A stretch of 64,000 nt of DNA from WHSW01 sp963767475. GTDB taxonomy: Bacteria; Actinomycetota; Thermoleophilia; Solirubrobacterales; 70-9. The notes under the pieces are model-generated. The model was not told where the DNA came from. It saw nothing but the letters and a program-made list of their open reading frames with translations, and ran no database searches. Both the position numbers and the translations under genes were made by a program. This document shows, piece by piece, positions 15,377 to 25,522 of this stretch. The stretch covers positions 124,001 to 188,000 of the forward strand of contig CAVYEI010000002.1 in assembly GCA_963767475.1 (NCBI GenBank), written 5' to 3'. Position 1 is the first letter of the stretch; each line of letters starts with the position of its first letter.

Positions 15377-17181
15377 GGCGTAGCCGAACTCCCGGCGCCG
15401 TTGAGCCGGCTTATCTGAGGCGTAGACGGCGCTTGGCAGCTGTGCTCGTCGCCGGCCTCGGGCTCGCGGTCGCGACCGGCGCCACGCACAGCGCCGCGGG
15501 GCCGGCCGACGAGCCGCCGCAGCCGAACGTCGTCGTCGTGATGACCGACGACCAGACCCAGGCTTCGATCTCGAAGATGGCGACGGTGCAGTCGGAGCTC
15601 GCCGCCCACGGCGCCACCTTCGCCAACAGCTTCACCAACTGGCCGCTGTGCTGCCCCTCGCGGGCGACCTTCTACACCGGCCAGTACGCCCACAACCACG
15701 GCGTGCTCGGCAACTCGCCGCCCGACGGCGGCTTCACCAGCTTCAACGACTCGAGCACGCTGCCCGTCTGGCTGCAGGCCGCCGGGTACCACACGGTCCA
15801 CGTCGGCAAGTACCTGAACGGCTATGGAGAGGCCAGCACCGACCCGGCCTACGTGCCGCCGGGCTGGAACGAGTGGTACGCGCCCACCGCCGGCACGACG
15901 CAGACCGTCTACGACTACACGCTGAACCAGAACGGCTCGCTGGTCCCCTACGGCAGCGCGGTGGCCGATTTCAAGCAGGACGTGTTCTCGAACCTGGCCG
16001 TCGACGCGATCAACCGCAACGCCCCGGGCGGGCCCTTCTTCCTCGGGGTCATGTACACGGCGCCGCACTCGGGCGGCCCGAACCCGAACCTGAACCCGCC
16101 GACCAACTGCGGTGCGAGCGCGAAGCCGGCGCCTCGGCACGCGACCGCGTTCGACTCCGAGCCGCTGCCGATACCGCCGAACTACAACGAGGCCGACGTC
16201 TCCGACAAGCCGGCGGCGGTCCAGGCCGCGGCCGCGATCACCGACGCCGAGACGACCACGATCCAGCGCAAGTACCGTTGCCGGATCGAGTCGCTGCTCT
16301 CCGTCGACGAGGGCGTCGGGCGGATCCTCGCGGCCCTCACTGCGGCCGGCGAGCTCGACAACACGCTGGTCGTGTTCACGGCCGACAACGGCTTCTTCCA
16401 CGGCGAGCACCGGATCCAGTCGGGCAAGAACCGCGTCTACGAGGAGGCCGTTCGGGTGCCGCTGGTGATCCGCGGCCCCGGGGTGCCCGAGGGAGTGACG
16501 ATCGACGACCTGGCGATCAACGCCGACCTCGCGCCGACCGTCGTCGACGCCTCGGGGGCGACAGCGGGGCTGACCGCTGACGGCCGCTCGCTGCTGCCGT
16601 TCGCGGCTCACCCCGACCGCTTCCACGGCCGCGAGCTGTTGCTGGAGAAGGGCGACGTGGTCGATGACGACGATGACGGTGTGCCGCAGAGCGGCACCTT
16701 CGCCGCGGTTCGCACCAGCCGCTACGTCTACGTCGAGAACATCACCGGCGAGCTCGAGCTCTACGACCTCGACGCCGACCCGTTCCAGCTCCAGAACCAG
16801 ATCGCGAACCCGGCCTACGACGCGGTCGAGGCGGCGCTGGCGGCGCGGCTGGCGCCGCTGCGCAGCTGTGCCGGCGACAGCTGCCGCACGAAGCCGGACC
16901 TGAAGCTGAAGCTGCCGCGCTCACATCGCGAGAACGGCCGCTCGTGCCGTGACCCGAAGGACTTCCTCGCCCGCGTGCGGGGATCGGTCGCCGGTCAGGT
17001 CGTGCTGGCGACGTTCAGGGTCGGGGCCGAGGAGGCCGGCCACGACAGCGCGGGCCCATTCAAGAAGGAGCTCCGGGCGCGGCTCTTGCGCGAGAAGTCC
17101 CGGCCGGAGATCCGCGTGATCGCCGAGATGCTCGACGGGCGCATCCTCAGCCTGCAGAAGCGCGTGCGGATCTGCCGTTGA
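15367..17181 (+). CDS. Secreted sulfatase (arylsulfatase family), paralogue 2
   Basis: 604 residues from the ATG at 15367, inside the end of the first sulfatase. It has a signal peptide-like N-terminus (LAAVLVAGLGLAVATGATHSAAG). It shares with paralogue 1 the TDDQ metal site, the CCPSRATF formylglycine motif, TADNGFFHGEHR and the same C-terminal domain ending LQKRVRIC. The pair arose by tandem duplication. Activity would require a formylglycine-generating enzyme, which is not in this window. Confidence 0.9.
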   Translation: MPVRRSRTPGAVEPAYLRRRRRLAAVLVAGLGLAVATGATHSAAGPADEPPQPNVVVVMTDDQTQASISKMATVQSELAAHGATFANSFTNWPLCCPSRATFYTGQYAHNHGVLGNSPPDGGFTSFNDSSTLPVWLQAAGYHTVHVGKYLNGYGEASTDPAYVPPGWNEWYAPTAGTTQTVYDYTLNQNGSLVPYGSAVADFKQDVFSNLAVDAINRNAPGGPFFLGVMYTAPHSGGPNPNLNPPTNCGASAKPAPRHATAFDSEPLPIPPNYNEADVSDKPAAVQAAAAITDAETTTIQRKYRCRIESLLSVDEGVGRILAALTAAGELDNTLVVFTADNGFFHGEHRIQSGKNRVYEEAVRVPLVIRGPGVPEGVTIDDLAINADLAPTVVDASGATAGLTADGRSLLPFAAHPDRFHGRELLLEKGDVVDDDDDGVPQSGTFAAVRTSRYVYVENITGELELYDLDADPFQLQNQIANPAYDAVEAALAARLAPLRSCAGDSCRTKPDLKLKLPRSHRENGRSCRDPKDFLARVRGSVAGQVVLATFRVGAEEAGHDSAGPFKKELRARLLREKSRPEIRVIAEMLDGRILSLQKRVRICR

Positions 17182-17207
17182 GCGTGGCCGCCGGCCGACA
17201 GAGCGCG

Positions 17208-18509
17208 CTAGGCGTCGGCGGTTTCCTCGGCGGCCGGCGGCTCGTCGACGGCTTCGGGACGCGAACCGCCGAGCAGCGCGGAGTTGGTCAGCTCGAGCAC
17301 CCGCCGCCAGGCGGAGAGCTTCTCGCGCTCGCGGTCGACCTGGTCGAGCACGTGGCGGACGCGCCGGGCCGAGATCTCGATCCCGTGGCGCTCGGCGATC
17401 GCCTTGTAGCGGTCGTAGTCGCGGGCGAGCTTCAGGGTCACCGACTCGAATCCGTGCTTGGCGATCTGCAGCCGGGCGCGGTAGTCGAGGATCGAGGTCC
17501 CGAACATCAGCTCGTCGTCGAGCTCGGGCTCGATCAGGATGATGTCGACGCCCGGATAGCGCTCGCCCCAGATCTCGACCGCGCGGTGCAGGCGGTCGTG
17601 GGAGAGCAGGCGGAAGGTCTGGTTGGCGATCGCACCGATGCCCATGTCAGAGACCCGCTGCGCGCGCGAGCCGGTGACCGTGGGGATGTCCTTCTGGAAG
17701 TCGTTGACGTAGGGGACCAGCGGGTTGATGACGACGATGAACTTCGCCCCGCGCTCGACCGCGACGTCGACGTTGGTGGTCGAGAGGATGCCGCCGTCGA
17801 TGAACTCGCGGCCGGCGATCTCCACCGGCTCGTAGATCCCGGGCAGGGCGCCGGAGGCCGCGACGGCCTTCGAGATCGGCACCTCGGCCCACTCGCCCTC
17901 GCCGAGGATCACGCGCTCGGTCGTGTCGAGGTCGGTGGCGGTCAGGTAGAGCTCGCGCTTCAGCAGCCGGAAGTCGTTCGTACGGTCGGGATCGGAGAGC
18001 ACCTCCTCGACGTAGCGCTCGATCCCGCGGCCAGAGTAGATCCCCTTCGGCAGCGCCGAGGCGAGGCCGGTCGCAAGATCGACCGCCGAGACCTCGCCCA
18101 GCTGGCTGGCGAGCTCGCGGACCACGGCGACGAGCTTGAACGGGAAGGTCAGCCCGCCCTTGATGAAGCCCCGGTAGTTGGGCTTCAGCAGCGTGCCGAG
18201 GTCGATGTCGCGGATCGGCGAGGGCAGATCCTTGTTCAGGACCCGCATCATCTCCTCCGGGGTGACGCCGTTGGCGACCAGGCTGGAGACGAAGCTGCCG
18301 GCGCTGGTGCCGACGTAGATGTCGAACTCGTTCACGGTCGCGTTCGTGGCCAGCAGGTCGATCGCTCGCAGGGCGCCGATCTCGTAGACGCCGCCGGTGA
18401 AGCCGCCGCCGCCGAGCACCAGGGCGGTCTTCGACGGCCGTTTCCGGCCGCGGCCGCGCCGGGTTCCCTTCGGCTCTGTGGCGGCCTCGAAGTCGACGAC
18501 TTTCCCCAT
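17208..18509 (-). CDS. Patatin-like phospholipase
   Basis: 433 residues. The patatin signature is complete: oxyanion loop GGGGFTGG (about 33-40), nucleophile elbow GTSAG with Ser69, and the catalytic dyad Asp in FIDGG. A basic N-terminus (RRGRGRKRPSK) precedes the domain, and the C-terminal 120 residues are helical and charged (VRHVLDQVDREREKL). It is expected to be a cytoplasmic or membrane-associated acyl hydrolase acting on lipids. It has no signal peptide. It is divergent from the PBP4-type gene with a 65-base intergenic region and convergent with the sulfatases. Confidence 0.9.
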   Translation of the reverse strand: MGKVVDFEAATEPKGTRRGRGRKRPSKTALVLGGGGFTGGVYEIGALRAIDLLATNATVNEFDIYVGTSAGSFVSSLVANGVTPEEMMRVLNKDLPSPIRDIDLGTLLKPNYRGFIKGGLTFPFKLVAVVRELASQLGEVSAVDLATGLASALPKGIYSGRGIERYVEEVLSDPDRTNDFRLLKRELYLTATDLDTTERVILGEGEWAEVPISKAVAASGALPGIYEPVEIAGREFIDGGILSTTNVDVAVERGAKFIVVINPLVPYVNDFQKDIPTVTGSRAQRVSDMGIGAIANQTFRLLSHDRLHRAVEIWGERYPGVDIILIEPELDDELMFGTSILDYRARLQIAKHGFESVTLKLARDYDRYKAIAERHGIEISARRVRHVLDQVDREREKLSAWRRVLELTNSALLGGSRPEAVDEPPAAEETADA

Positions 18510-18574
18510 TGGTACGGGGATTATTCCAATTGCGGCGGGGGTAACGCCGCACTCACGCCTAGCGTCCCCTTTCG

Positions 18575-19873
18575 ATGAGCCGAACTCGCCGCCTGATCTG
18601 CATCCTGCTGGCGCTCTCCGCGAGCACCGCGCCGGCGTCCGCGGCAGCCGCCGACGGCGGCTCGACGCCGGTCGCCAAGGCGGGCAGCCCGGCGGCCTCC
18701 AAGCGCGCGATCTCGCTCTCCGAGCTGCGTCAGGAGCTCGGCGACGCGATGGGCGACGCGGGCGGCGCCAGCGGCGCCTTCGTCTTCGACGTCGACGCCA
18801 ACGGCGACGGAGCCCTGTACGGAAACGACGCCAACGAGCGCCGCGTGCCCGCCTCGAACGAGAAGCTGTTCACGACCGCGGCCTTCCTCGCCGCGCTCGG
18901 CCCCGAGGCCCACCTGCAGACGCGCGCCTATGCCAGCGGCGAGCTCACCGGCGCCGGCGACTCGACGCTGAAGGGCGACCTGGTGCTGGTCGGCGACGGC
19001 GACCCGGCGTTCGGCACCGCCCGCTTCGCCCGCGCCAACGACCAGCCGGTGACCCGCGTTTCGACCCTGGCGCGGTCGATCGCGCGCACCGGGGTGAAGA
19101 AGATCACCGGCCGGGTGCTCGCCGACGACACGATCTTCGACCGCAAGCGCTACGACGGGCCCGACGTGAGCCCGCTCTCCGGGCTTTCGTTCAACAACGG
19201 CTACGACGGCGGCAGCTACGCCCACGACCCCGAGCTGGTCGCCGCGGGGGCGCTCAAGGCGGCGCTGCGAAAGCAGGGCGTCAAGGTAAGCGGCCAGGTC
19301 GGGCGGGCGGACCTCCCCGAGCCGACGCTCGAGGACAAGCCGCTCGCCGACGTCGCCTCGCCCCGGGTGGCGGCGCTGATCGAGGAGACGAACGTGCCCT
19401 CGAACAACTTCTTCGCCGAGATGCTGCTCAAACGCCTCGATGCCGCCGACGGCGACCGCGGCTCGCGCCGGGGCGGCGCCGCTGACGTCGAGAAGTTCGC
19501 CAACTCGGTCGGCGTCGACGTCCAGGCCGTCGACGGCTCCGGGCTCTCGCGCCGCAACGCGGTCGCCCCGCAGGAGGTCGTCAAGCTGCTGACCGCGATG
19601 GCCCGCGACTCGGAGAACGGCCAGGCGTTTCGCAACTCGCTGCCGATCGCGGGCAAGGAGGGAACCGTCGCCGACCGCATGCGCGGGACCGCGGCGGAGG
19701 GCAACTGCGCGACCAAGACCGGAACCCTGGACGGCGTCTCGGCGCTCTCGGGCTACTGCAACGCCGGCGGCCACACGATCGCCTTCTCGGTGCTCAACAA
19801 CTCAGTCGACGTCAACGCCGCCCGCATCGCCCAGGACCGGATCGCCGCCGCGATCGCCCGCTACAGCCCGTAG
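18575..19873 (+). CDS. dacB: D-alanyl-D-alanine carboxypeptidase/endopeptidase (PBP4 family)
   Basis: 432 residues with signal peptide (ICILLALSASTAPASA). The three penicillin-binding motifs are visible: SxxK as S94-NE-K97, SxN as SNN in VPSNNFFAEM, and KTG in CATKTGTLDG. It would trim or cleave peptidoglycan peptides outside the membrane. The length and the inserted domain between SxxK and SxN fit class C low-molecular-weight PBPs. It has no co-directional neighbours close by. Confidence 0.9.
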   Translation: MSRTRRLICILLALSASTAPASAAAADGGSTPVAKAGSPAASKRAISLSELRQELGDAMGDAGGASGAFVFDVDANGDGALYGNDANERRVPASNEKLFTTAAFLAALGPEAHLQTRAYASGELTGAGDSTLKGDLVLVGDGDPAFGTARFARANDQPVTRVSTLARSIARTGVKKITGRVLADDTIFDRKRYDGPDVSPLSGLSFNNGYDGGSYAHDPELVAAGALKAALRKQGVKVSGQVGRADLPEPTLEDKPLADVASPRVAALIEETNVPSNNFFAEMLLKRLDAADGDRGSRRGGAADVEKFANSVGVDVQAVDGSGLSRRNAVAPQEVVKLLTAMARDSENGQAFRNSLPIAGKEGTVADRMRGTAAEGNCATKTGTLDGVSALSGYCNAGGHTIAFSVLNNSVDVNAARIAQDRIAAAIARYSP

Positions 19874-19891
19874 CTCACCCGGGCGCGGCGC

Positions 19892-21772
19892 TCAATAGTC
19901 CAGCGAGCCGACCGGCGCCAGGGTCGCCGGCTCGTAGGCGGCGACGCCGTCAGCGCTGACGGCGTACACCCGGCCGCCGAGCTCGAGCGTGCGCCGGACC
20001 TGAGAGGCGCGCGCGACCTTGGCCACGCGCCCGAGCGGGTCGGCGGCGCCGGGGGTGACGCGCAGGCCGACGAGCGAGTAGTCCTCGCCCGTGTAGGTGT
20101 AGGCGTCGATCGGCAGCGTGGCCAGCGTGCTGTCCTCGAACCAGGAGAAGGCGTGATGGTCGTACTCGACCTCGGTGGTCGAGCCGTCGCCGAAGGACTC
20201 GCGGTCGAGGCGCACGGGGGCCGCCGGGTCGGTGACGTCGAAGAGCGAGACCTGGACGCCGCCGGGGACGCCGTCGAGACTGACCTCGCGCCCCACGCCC
20301 AGCAGCAGGCCGGGACCGACCGGGTGCAGGTAGGCCGAGTAGCCGGGGATCTTGAGCTCGCCGACCGTGCGCGGCTTCACCGGATCGGAGAGGTCGAGGA
20401 CGTACAGCGGATCGACCTGGCGGAACGTGACCACGTAGCCGGCGTCGCCGGCGAAGCGGACCGCGTAGATGTCCTCGCCGCGCCCCAGCCCGCCGACCCG
20501 GCCGACCGCGCGCAGGCGGTCGCCGTCGGGCGCCAGCACGGTGACGAAGCTCTCGCTCTCGCCCTGCTGGGAGCCGTCGCTCGCCCATGGCGGAGAGGTG
20601 GTGCTCGCCACGCGGAGCAGGCCGTCCTGCTCGGACATCGACCACTGGCTCAGCATGTAGCCGCCCACCTTGCCGCTGGCGACGTACGCGGTCGACTGCG
20701 GGTCGGAGATGTCGAAGCGGTGGATCTGGGTGCTCACCTGCGAGTCCGACGCCGGATCCGGCGCCCCCGAGTCCCAGCGCTCGGTGGCGACGTAGAGCGC
20801 GGTCGGCGACGCGTAGAGGATCTGGCCGTCGGTGAGCACCGAGTCCGCATCGACCGCCGGCAGGCCCTGCTCGAGGTCGATGGTCGAGACGGTGAGCATG
20901 CCGGTGCCGGCGAAACGCGAGGGACGGTCGACGGCGCGACAGCCAAAGAGCTTGCTGTGCGTGCGCTCTCCGGTGGCGTGGTCGCGGACCCTGACGTCGG
21001 GCAGCAGGGCGCGGCCGTTACGGCGCCCGGCGACCGGCGAAGTGGGGTAGCTCGAGGTCGCCAGACGGACGGTCGAGCCGGTGAGCCGGGCGCTGACGTA
21101 GGAGCCGTCGACCGTCATCGACTCGATAACCCGCAGCGACGACGGATCGGAGACGTCCACCTCGGCCACGACGGTCCGCGGCTCGCCGTAGACGCCGACG
21201 TCGGGCACGGCGACGCCGACGTCGCCCTCGATCGCGGTCGGGTAGCCGTAGCTGGTGCCGATCGCGAGCAGGCGATCGCCGGCGGCGAGCAGCTGGTAGT
21301 CGGCCGACGAGTCCTGACCGGGGCCGCCCGGGAGCTCGATCGAGTCGAGCAGGACGGGTGAGCCACCGTTGGAGTCGACCGCGCGCAGGCGCAGGCCGTC
21401 GACGGTGAGGATCGCCTCGCCGGCGGTCTTGACGATGTCGGGCTCGTCGACGCCCTCCTCCTGCACGTTGGTGGGCGAGCCGGGCGCCGGCGCGGGCGCG
21501 GCCTCGGCCGGAGAGCCGGCGGCGTCGTCCTCGCCGACGACGCCCGGCATCGCCTCCACCCCGGTCGGCTTGAAGGCCGCCCGGTGGCGGCTCAGGTAGG
21601 AGCGCAGGCGATCACAGGAGCCGAACGCGTGCAGCCCGGGCGCGCGACCGGCGGCCTCGGCACGCCCGCCCGAGCGTTCCCCGCCGAGCGCGACCACCAC
21701 CACGGCGCCGAGCACCGCCAGCGCTCCGAAACTCAACAGCCGCCAGTTCATCGCCCTCATTCGATCGCTCAT
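19892..21772 (-). CDS. Secreted beta-propeller domain protein (COG4880-like)
   Basis: 626 residues with an N-terminal signal anchor (LLSFGALAVLGAVVVVALGG). The motif NVQEEGVDEPDIVKT and later blades (VAEVDVSDPSSLRVI, LYVLDLSDPVKPRTVGEL) match the Beta_propel family of secreted proteins found in archaea and actinobacteria. The start is uncertain by seven residues, because an in-frame ATG follows at MNWRLL. The function is unknown. It is one of six secreted propeller proteins in this window. Confidence 0.85.
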   Translation of the reverse strand: MSDRMRAMNWRLLSFGALAVLGAVVVVALGGERSGGRAEAAGRAPGLHAFGSCDRLRSYLSRHRAAFKPTGVEAMPGVVGEDDAAGSPAEAAPAPAPGSPTNVQEEGVDEPDIVKTAGEAILTVDGLRLRAVDSNGGSPVLLDSIELPGGPGQDSSADYQLLAAGDRLLAIGTSYGYPTAIEGDVGVAVPDVGVYGEPRTVVAEVDVSDPSSLRVIESMTVDGSYVSARLTGSTVRLATSSYPTSPVAGRRNGRALLPDVRVRDHATGERTHSKLFGCRAVDRPSRFAGTGMLTVSTIDLEQGLPAVDADSVLTDGQILYASPTALYVATERWDSGAPDPASDSQVSTQIHRFDISDPQSTAYVASGKVGGYMLSQWSMSEQDGLLRVASTTSPPWASDGSQQGESESFVTVLAPDGDRLRAVGRVGGLGRGEDIYAVRFAGDAGYVVTFRQVDPLYVLDLSDPVKPRTVGELKIPGYSAYLHPVGPGLLLGVGREVSLDGVPGGVQVSLFDVTDPAAPVRLDRESFGDGSTTEVEYDHHAFSWFEDSTLATLPIDAYTYTGEDYSLVGLRVTPGAADPLGRVAKVARASQVRRTLELGGRVYAVSADGVAAYEPATLAPVGSLDY

Positions 21773-21808
21773 CGCCCCTACTACCTGGCGCGGGGCGATC
21801 CGTCACAG

Positions 21809-23824
21809 CTACGTGACGAGCTTACGAAGCGCCGCCTCGTCGAGGATCTCGGTCCCGACCTCCTCTGCCTTGGCAAGCTTCGTGCCCGGGCTCTCGCCGG
21901 CGACCAGGTAGTCGGTTTTCTTGGAGACCGAGCCGGTGACCTTGCCGCCCGCGTCGCGGATCAGCTTCGTCGCCTGCTCGCGGCTGAGCTCCGGCAGGGT
22001 GCCGGTGAGGACGAACGTCTTGCCCTCGAGCGGGCCGCCCTCGGCGCGGCGCTCGGACTCGGAGAGCTCGAAGCGCAGGCCGCGCTCGCGCAGACGCCCG
22101 ATCAACTCGACGATCGCCTCGTCGGCGAGCTCCTCGCGCAGCGACTCGGCCAGCACCGGTCCGATCCCGTCGACCTCGGTGATCGCCTCGGTGTCGGCGG
22201 CCAGGAGGGCGTCGATCGAGCCGAAGTGGTCGGCGATCGCGTTCGCGTTCACGTAGCCGATCCCGGGCAGGCCGAGGGCATAGAGAACGCGGCCGAACGG
22301 ACTCTGCTTCGAACGGTCGATCTCGCGCATGAGCGCCTCGGCCGAGGTCTCGCCGAAGCCCTCGAGCTCGGCGATCCGCTCCGCGTCGAGGTCGAAGATC
22401 GAGGCCGGGTCGGTGATCAGGCCCTCGTCGAGGAAGCGGTAGACGTTCTTCTCCCCCAGCCCCTCGATGTCCATCGCCCCGCGGAAGTGCTTGACCAGTT
22501 GGAAGTTCTGACCGGGGCAGCCGCGGCGGTTGGGGCAGATCGTCCACACCGAGTCCTCGGGCTTGACCGTCTCGGTGCCACAGGCGGGGCACTTCTTCGG
22601 CGGCTTGGCCTTGCGCAGCCGCTTGCCCTCCCGGCGCTGGATCAGCGGCGCGATCACCTGCGGGATCACGTCGCCGGCGCGGGTGATCACGACCTCGTCG
22701 CGCTCGCGCACGTCCTTCTTCGCCAGATCCTCCTCGTTGTGCAGGGTCGCGGTCGAGACGGTCACCCCGCCGACGTGGACCGGCTCCAGCATCGCGAACG
22801 GCAGCAGCCTCCCCGTGCGACCGACGTTCCAAACGATTCTGTTCAACGTCGTCGTCGCCGTGATCGGCGGGAACTTCCAGGCCACCGCCCAGCGCGGCTC
22901 GCGCCCGGTGACGCCGAGCTCGCGCCAGAGCCAGCGCTGGTCGACCTTGACCACGACGCCGTCGATCTCGAAGTCGAGCGACTCGCGCCGCTCCTCCCAC
23001 CACAGGCAGCGCTCGACCACCGAATCGACATCCTCGTGGGTGGAGATGTCGCCGTTGACCTTGAAGCCGCGCTCGCGCATCCACTCGAGCTCCGCGGAGT
23101 GGCTCTCGAACTCCACGCCGCGGTGGCCGCCGATCCCGTAGCTCCACATCGAGAGCGGCCGCGAAGCCGTCACCTCGACATCGAGGTTCCGGACCGTGCC
23201 GGCGGTCGCGTTACGCGGATTGGCGAAGGTCGCCAGGCCCTCCGAGGCACGCTGCTCGTTGAGCTCGGCGAAGCCCGAGCGCGGAAAGTAGATCTCGCCT
23301 CTGACCTCGATCTGCTCCGGGGCGTCGTCGATCTTGTGCGGGATCGCGTCGATCGTCTTCAGGTTCGGGGTTACGTCCTCGCCGATCACCCCGTCGCCTC
23401 GGGTCGCCCCGCGCACGAACTCGCCGTTCTCGTACAGGAGCGAGATCGCGATCCCGTCGATCTTCGGCTCGGCGACGAAGCGCACCTCGCCGGGCTCGAT
23501 GTCGAGCCGCTTGAGCCGGTTCAGCAGCCGTTGCTCCCAGGCGCGGAACTCGTCGGCTCCGCGAGCGTTGCCAAGCGACAGCATCTGCTCGACGTGGCGA
23601 ACCTGGGGGAAGCGGTCGGTCGCCCGGCCGCCAACCCGCTGGGTCGGCGAATCTGCCGTCACGAGGCTCGGATCGACCTGCTCGATCTCGCGCAGCTCGC
23701 GCAGCAGATCGTCGTAGGTGTCGTCGCCGATCGTCGGGTCGTCGAGCTCGTAGTAGCGGTGGTCGGCCTCGGCGATCAGTCGCCGGAGCTCCTCCGCGCG
23801 CGCCCTGCGATCGGCGTCACTCAC
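21809..23824 (-). CDS. ligA: NAD-dependent DNA ligase LigA
   Basis: 671 residues, the usual length. Domain Ia (HRYYELDDPTIGDDTYD) is followed by the adenylation motif KIDG with K121. The OB fold comes next, then a four-cysteine zinc finger (CPACG...CPNRRGC), helix-hairpin-helix repeats, and a C-terminal BRCT domain at about 594-671 (GKTFVLTGTLPELSREQ). It seals nicks in replication and repair. It overlaps surE by four bases (ATGA), so the two genes are translationally coupled. Confidence 0.97.
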   Translation of the reverse strand: MSDADRRARAEELRRLIAEADHRYYELDDPTIGDDTYDDLLRELREIEQVDPSLVTADSPTQRVGGRATDRFPQVRHVEQMLSLGNARGADEFRAWEQRLLNRLKRLDIEPGEVRFVAEPKIDGIAISLLYENGEFVRGATRGDGVIGEDVTPNLKTIDAIPHKIDDAPEQIEVRGEIYFPRSGFAELNEQRASEGLATFANPRNATAGTVRNLDVEVTASRPLSMWSYGIGGHRGVEFESHSAELEWMRERGFKVNGDISTHEDVDSVVERCLWWEERRESLDFEIDGVVVKVDQRWLWRELGVTGREPRWAVAWKFPPITATTTLNRIVWNVGRTGRLLPFAMLEPVHVGGVTVSTATLHNEEDLAKKDVRERDEVVITRAGDVIPQVIAPLIQRREGKRLRKAKPPKKCPACGTETVKPEDSVWTICPNRRGCPGQNFQLVKHFRGAMDIEGLGEKNVYRFLDEGLITDPASIFDLDAERIAELEGFGETSAEALMREIDRSKQSPFGRVLYALGLPGIGYVNANAIADHFGSIDALLAADTEAITEVDGIGPVLAESLREELADEAIVELIGRLRERGLRFELSESERRAEGGPLEGKTFVLTGTLPELSREQATKLIRDAGGKVTGSVSKKTDYLVAGESPGTKLAKAEEVGTEILDEAALRKLVT

Positions 23825-24636
23825 GTCTTTGCGGCCAGCCCCAGCTCGGCCCCCAGCGCGTTCAGGTCCCAGTCACCGAGGCGCTCGATCTCGCCGTGGT
23901 CGGTGAGGTCGAAGTGGATCGGGGTGATCGCCACCTTGCCGCGGGCGACGGCGGCGAGATCGGTGCCCGGCTCATCCTCGAACGAGGGTTCGAAGCCGTA
24001 GATCTTGTAGCGCTTTCGCCCGCCGTCCTCCTCCCCGACGAGCTTCAGCTCGTCGTCGTAGAGGCGCTTGCCGAGGCGCGTGATCTCGATCCCGTTCGGC
24101 TCGCCGGCAGGTGCGTTGATGTTGATCAGGGTCGACGGCGCCGCCGGCTCGGAGATCAGCCTGCGCACGACCTCGCGGGCGACGCCGGCCGAGTAGGTGA
24201 AATCGAACTCGCGGCCCGCGTAGCCCATCCCGCCGATTCCGGCCTGTTGGGAGACGGCGATCGCCGGCAGGCCGAGAACGATGCCCTCGAAGGCGGCCGC
24301 GACCGTGCCCGAGTAGGTGACGTCGTCGCCGAGGTTGGAGCCGTGGTTGATTCCGGAGACGATCAGGTCGGGGCGCTCGCCGAGCAACCCGAGCTCGGCA
24401 AAGCGAACGCAGTCGACCGGCGTGCCCTCGGTCGCGAAGCCGACGTCGCCGTCGGCGAACTCGACCTCCTCGACCCAGATCGGCGAGCGGGTGGTGATGC
24501 TGCGGGCGCTGGCGCTGCGGTTCGAGTCGGGCGCGATCACTCGCACCTCGACCCCGTCGAGCTCGCCGAGCGCGCGCCGCAGCTCGTGCAGCCCGCGGGC
24601 CCCGATTCCGTCGTCGTTTGTGAGCAGGACGAGCAT
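23821..24636 (-). CDS. surE: 5'/3'-nucleotidase SurE
   Basis: 271 residues. The N-terminal metal site TNDDG and the APDSNRSASA segment are characteristic, as is SGINHGSNLGDDVTYSGTV. It dephosphorylates nucleoside monophosphates, often under stress. The ribosome-binding site AGGTGGAG lies before the ATG. It is upstream of and overlapping ligA, and divergent from a glycosyltransferase gene. Confidence 0.95.
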   Translation of the reverse strand: MLVLLTNDDGIGARGLHELRRALGELDGVEVRVIAPDSNRSASARSITTRSPIWVEEVEFADGDVGFATEGTPVDCVRFAELGLLGERPDLIVSGINHGSNLGDDVTYSGTVAAAFEGIVLGLPAIAVSQQAGIGGMGYAGREFDFTYSAGVAREVVRRLISEPAAPSTLININAPAGEPNGIEITRLGKRLYDDELKLVGEEDGGRKRYKIYGFEPSFEDEPGTDLAAVARGKVAITPIHFDLTDHGEIERLGDWDLNALGAELGLAAKT

Positions 24637-24700
24637 CTAGATCTCCACCTGTGAGGTCGGTCGGGCGCCGATTCTACGGACGAGGCTAGGCTCGACCGCG

Positions 24701-25522
24701 GTGGAGATCTCGATCGTGATCCCGACCCGCGATCGGCCCGGCCCGCTCGGCCGCCTGGTCGCGGCGCTTGCCGCCGACGCCGACGGGCTCGAGCTGGTCG
24801 TCGTCGACGACGGATCTCGCGCCCGCGGACCGGTTGCCGCGGCGGCCGGAGAGGCGCGCCTGCTTCGCACCCCGGGGCTCGGGCCCGCCGCCGCCCGCAA
24901 CCTCGGCGCCCGCTCGGCCGGCGGCGAGGTGGTCTGCTTCATCGACGACGACTGCGAGCCGGCGCCCGGCTGGGCTCGGACGCTTGCCGGGGCGGCGGGC
25001 GAGAGCGGCGTGGCCGCGGGGCGCACGCTGGCGCCGCCCGGTGCCGCAGCGCCGGTCGTCGCCTCGCAGGCGATCGTCGAGCGCCTGACGCTGGCATCCC
25101 TGGACCCGGCCACCGGCCGCCTCGGCTTCGCCCCCAGTTGCAACCTGGCCGTCTCCCGCGAGGCGGTCGGGCGGCTGCCCTTCGACGAGTCGTTTCCGAG
25201 CGCCGCCGGCGAGGATCGCGACTGGAGCGACCGTGCCGCCGCGGCCGGGCTCGCGGCCGCCTACGTCCCCGAGGCCGTGGTCGTCCACCACCAGCGCCTC
25301 GGACCGGGCGCGTTCGCCCGCCAGCAGTACCGCTACGGCCGCGGAGCAACGCGGTTTCGGGCCCGCGCCGCCGACCGCCGGGTGGCGCCGGCGTCGTTCT
25401 ACGCGGGCCTCGTGCGGCGCGGGTTCGAGGACGGGCCGGCGGTCGGGGGGCTGGTTTTGGCGGCGCAGGCGCTGACCGCGGCGGGAGTGGTGGCCGAGAG
25501 GGTCTCCGGGAGCGACGGCTAG
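24701..25522 (+). CDS. Family 2 glycosyltransferase
   Basis: 273 residues from GTG. It has a GT-A fold nucleotide-sugar site (ISIVIPTRDRPG, LVVVDDGS) and DDD in CFIDDDCEP. A later AGEDRDWSDRAA corresponds to the catalytic ED region. There is no clear membrane helix at the C-terminus. It probably transfers a sugar to a surface glycan precursor. It stands next to the glycan-like operon on the opposite strand, with one base between the two stop codons. Confidence 0.85.
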   Translation: MEISIVIPTRDRPGPLGRLVAALAADADGLELVVVDDGSRARGPVAAAAGEARLLRTPGLGPAAARNLGARSAGGEVVCFIDDDCEPAPGWARTLAGAAGESGVAAGRTLAPPGAAAPVVASQAIVERLTLASLDPATGRLGFAPSCNLAVSREAVGRLPFDESFPSAAGEDRDWSDRAAAAGLAAAYVPEAVVVHHQRLGPGAFARQQYRYGRGATRFRARAADRRVAPASFYAGLVRRGFEDGPAVGGLVLAAQALTAAGVVAERVSGSDG

